Of a DNA stretch of 7,564 bases, positions 5,741 through 7,564 are shown piece by piece; position 1 is the first letter of the stretch, and each line of letters opens with the position of its first letter. This DNA comes from Bacteroidaceae bacterium (GTDB lineage: Bacteria > Bacteroidota > Bacteroidia > Bacteroidales > Bacteroidaceae), in NCBI GenBank assembly GCA_021443285.1, contig JABUUG010000099.1, forward strand, positions 1-7,564. The letters run 5' to 3'. The translations under genes were made by a program, and so were the position numbers. Below the pieces are notes generated by a model. That model was not told the origin of the DNA. It made no database searches and saw nothing but the letters and a program-made list of their open reading frames with translations.

Positions 5741-7084
5741 TTACTTCTTCAGTGGGAACTTATACGCCAATATACCCATAACGAAGGCGATACCGGCAGG
5801 GAACAGCGAGAACAATGCCCACACCATCGTCTTTACCGACTCGGTAATGGATGCAGGGTCTATAGTTTCATTGCCCATATCATCCTTTATCATCGTTGCA
5901 CCGGCAACGCCGAGAAGCAGCGCGATGAGTGACCCGGAGATAGCGCCGCCAAACTTCTGCGCCATTGTTCCTGAAGAGAAGATAAGGCCGGTTGATGATG
6001 CACCGAAGCGCTCCGTTGCATAGTCGGCGACATCAGCGTACATAGACCACAGCAGCGGCGAGTAGAGACCAACGCCTACGGATGTGAGGACCACCAGACC
6101 GACAATTACCCATATATAGGCAGGGTCTTGAGGAATGAGAAAGAACACTACCGACAGCACGAGACAGATTACAGAAGATATGACAAACGCCATACGCTTT
6201 GAGCCAACCATCTCAGTGAACTTCGGCGACACTCCACCAAATATCATGCAGGTTACCTCGCCGAAAGCCATTAGCACTGTGTAGTTGATAATCAGACTAC
6301 CTGCTGTTATATTGCCTCCAAGACAGTAATCTATGAGATATGCGGCAACGGCATAACGGAAGCCGTTGAAGAAGTTTGTGCATACACCGATGAGCGTGAC
6401 ATATACCCAAGGGATGTTCTTGAACAAATCGCCGAACTGCTTGAACGAGAACTTCTCCGCCCGCTGTGGCTTCAGTCGTTCCTTCGTCATCAGTCCGCAA
6501 GCAAGTGTCATCAGTGCGGCGAGCAGACCGAAACCACCGCAGAGGATGGCGTACTGCTCCTGGTCGGAGCCTCCAATCATCTTTTGAAGGTATGGGAAAC
6601 TGAGCAGAGTAATAAAGCCCATGGCATATGCGCCTACCATACGGTATGACGAGAACTGGTTGCGGTCGTTATCATCGTCGGTCATCACGCCGAGCAGCGA
6701 GCCGTAAGGCACATTCACCATGGTGTACATCACCATCATCAGCAGATATAATGTATATGCGTAAATCCGTTTGCCCGTAACATCAAAGTCGGGTGTGAAG
6801 AACAGTAGGGCAAACACGAGGCCGTATGGTATTGCGCCGAAGATGAGCCAGGGACGGTATGTGCCGAAACGACTCTGTGTGCGGTCGGCAAGCGTACCCA
6901 TAAGCGGATCGGTAACAACATCAAACATACGAGCGATGAGCATCAGCGCAGCGGTGTCGGAGAGGGAGAGTCCGAACACATTGGTGAAAAAGAATGGAAA
7001 GGCTATGGACATAATCTTCCATGTGATGCCTCCGGCAGCTGCGTCACCAAGCGCATAGCCGATTTTTTCTGATAGGTTAGCCAT
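5741..7084 (-). CDS. GPH-family (MelB-like) sugar:cation symporter
   Basis: 447 residues, the normal size of the glycoside-pentoside-hexuronide:cation symporter family within the major facilitator superfamily, with about 12 hydrophobic helices across the inner membrane. Signature parts are visible: KIGYALGDAAAGG (7-19) in helix I, RMFDVVTDPLMGTLADRTQS (52-71) after helix II, RFGTYRPWLIFG (72-83), and GTMAQKFGGAISGSL near 372-386. Asp55 and Asp59 fall at the positions of the cation-binding aspartates of MelB, Asp14 sits like its helix-I aspartate, and Lys377 matches the helix-XI lysine, so a Na+- or H+-coupled mechanism is likely. The sugar cannot be read from the sequence; the GH5 gene 33 nt upstream on the same strand points to oligosaccharides from a beta-glycan. 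A-rich aataaataaaaca precedes the ATG, a usual start context here. It is the last gene of its operon, ending at two hairpins. Confidence 0.9.
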   Translation of the reverse strand: MANLSEKIGYALGDAAAGGITWKIMSIAFPFFFTNVFGLSLSDTAALMLIARMFDVVTDPLMGTLADRTQSRFGTYRPWLIFGAIPYGLVFALLFFTPDFDVTGKRIYAYTLYLLMMVMYTMVNVPYGSLLGVMTDDDNDRNQFSSYRMVGAYAMGFITLLSFPYLQKMIGGSDQEQYAILCGGFGLLAALMTLACGLMTKERLKPQRAEKFSFKQFGDLFKNIPWVYVTLIGVCTNFFNGFRYAVAAYLIDYCLGGNITAGSLIINYTVLMAFGEVTCMIFGGVSPKFTEMVGSKRMAFVISSVICLVLSVVFFLIPQDPAYIWVIVGLVVLTSVGVGLYSPLLWSMYADVADYATERFGASSTGLIFSSGTMAQKFGGAISGSLIALLLGVAGATMIKDDMGNETIDPASITESVKTMVWALFSLFPAGIAFVMGILAYKFPLKK

Positions 7085-7117
7085 TGTTTTATTTATTATT
7101 GGATAGGGGGCCTTTAA

Positions 7118-7564
7118 TTAGAATGGGAACACGCCTTCGGCAGCGCCGAGCATGATGGCATCAAGGGTGGCCGGGTCGTGAACCTTCATGTTGTTGTCGC
7201 GGTCGAATATGGCGAAGTTCTCCTCGTCGCCTCCGTAATAGTTGTTGTCCCAATAGAACGATGTGAAGCCGTAGTTCTTTGCCTCGCGGACGATATACCG
7301 CATATAGTATGCACGCGACTCCTCACACTTTTTGAAATCTATGTTCCATTTGGCGTTCTCCTTTGTCGGGTTGTGGTGGACAGCACCGTATTCGCCGAGC
7401 ACGATAGGCAGACCTTTGTCGATGAACTGCGCTTTGAGATTGCGGAACAGGCGGTGTACCTCCTCCTGCGTATTGCTTGAACATGGCTGGTCTTCATAAG
7501 GCTTGCCCCAGAAATACTGGTTCTTGTTAGGTCCTTCCTCGCCGTTTGTCTGTGCGCAGAAGAA
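7118..7564 (-). CDS. Glycoside hydrolase family 5 enzyme (endoglucanase/mannanase type), C-terminal part
   Basis: Open from the right edge; 148 codons then TAA at 7120-7118. The start lies outside the window. The GTG at 7402 is internal, because the reading frame and the homology run through it. GLPIVLGEYGAV (fragment residues 51-62) is the GH5 nucleophile motif, with Glu58 as the predicted catalytic nucleophile. YFWGKPY (17-23) and FYWDNNYYGG (103-112), carrying the substrate-stacking Trp105, are further GH5 parts, followed by FAIFDRDNN (117-125). The acid/base Glu would lie upstream, out of view. The N-Y-G-F-x-x-x-Y-W-D-N and F-D-R arrangement resembles subfamily 4 (endo-beta-1,4-glucanase or xyloglucanase), but a beta-mannanase cannot be excluded. 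Family known role: retaining cleavage of beta-1,4-linked polysaccharide. The enzyme ends right after the barrel, with no C-terminal binding or secretion domain. It is followed after 33 nt by the GPH symporter, which would take up its products. Confidence 0.88.
   Translation of the reverse strand, partial: FFCAQTNGEEGPNKNQYFWGKPYEDQPCSSNTQEEVHRLFRNLKAQFIDKGLPIVLGEYGAVHHNPTKENAKWNIDFKKCEESRAYYMRYIVREAKNYGFTSFYWDNNYYGGDEENFAIFDRDNNMKVHDPATLDAIMLGAAEGVFPF

Noticed and set aside
6366..7058. Plus-strand open frames opposite the symporter gene
   Set aside because: The minus strand codes for a complete GPH symporter with MelB-like key residues; the opposite frames have no recognisable content.
1..7564. 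CRISPR array, insertion sequence, toxin-antitoxin or defence genes
   Set aside because: Looked for on both strands; no regularly spaced repeats, transposase motifs or defence-type domains were found.

Overview
The window looks like chromosomal DNA from a Bacteroidales bacterium, most likely Prevotella or a close relative. The support is a tRNA promoter of the Bacteroidota type (TTTG, 19-nt spacer, TAnnTTTG), A-rich translation starts without a clear Shine-Dalgarno, a tRNA gene without an encoded CCA, and the types of housekeeping and glycan-use genes present. The genus is an inference from style and protein resemblance, not from a search.

Layout. (1) Positions 1-3779, plus strand: the last 38 codons of a membrane dipeptidase-like peptidase (M19), then a complete topoisomerase IV B subunit (parE type) only 10 nt downstream, then, after 68 nt, an exported PDZ-containing S41 carboxy-terminal processing protease. 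(2) Positions 3781-3910: a compact non-coding repeat made of degenerate heptamers running into a 27-bp imperfect inverted repeat, placed between convergent genes. (3) Positions 3926-5292, minus strand: a polytopic membrane protein of unknown function whose stop codon overlaps the start codon of a YqaA/DedA-like (VTT) membrane protein. (4) Positions 5293-5740: an AT-rich divergent spacer, a well-formed promoter, tRNA-Gln(CUG), and two successive strong hairpins that insulate the tRNA from the convergent gene. (5) Positions 5741-7564, minus strand: a MelB-like GPH-family sugar:cation symporter behind the 3' part of a glycoside hydrolase family 5 enzyme. This is the downstream end of a plant-glycan utilisation operon that continues beyond the right edge.

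How the genes work together: the left block is housekeeping (chromosome segregation and envelope proteolysis). The middle pair is probably an envelope function. The right pair would break a beta-linked glycan (beta-glucan, xyloglucan or mannan type) into oligosaccharides and carry them across the inner membrane. In sampled rows the right operon is visibly richer in G+C (about 60%) than the rest (about 35-42%).

I did not find a clearly new biological system. The points most worth a second look are the palindromic repeat element at 3781-3873, the translationally coupled unknown/VTT membrane pair, a perfect 16-bp palindrome just before that pair, and the incomplete GH5-symporter operon. No CRISPR array, insertion sequence, integrase, riboswitch or rRNA was seen.
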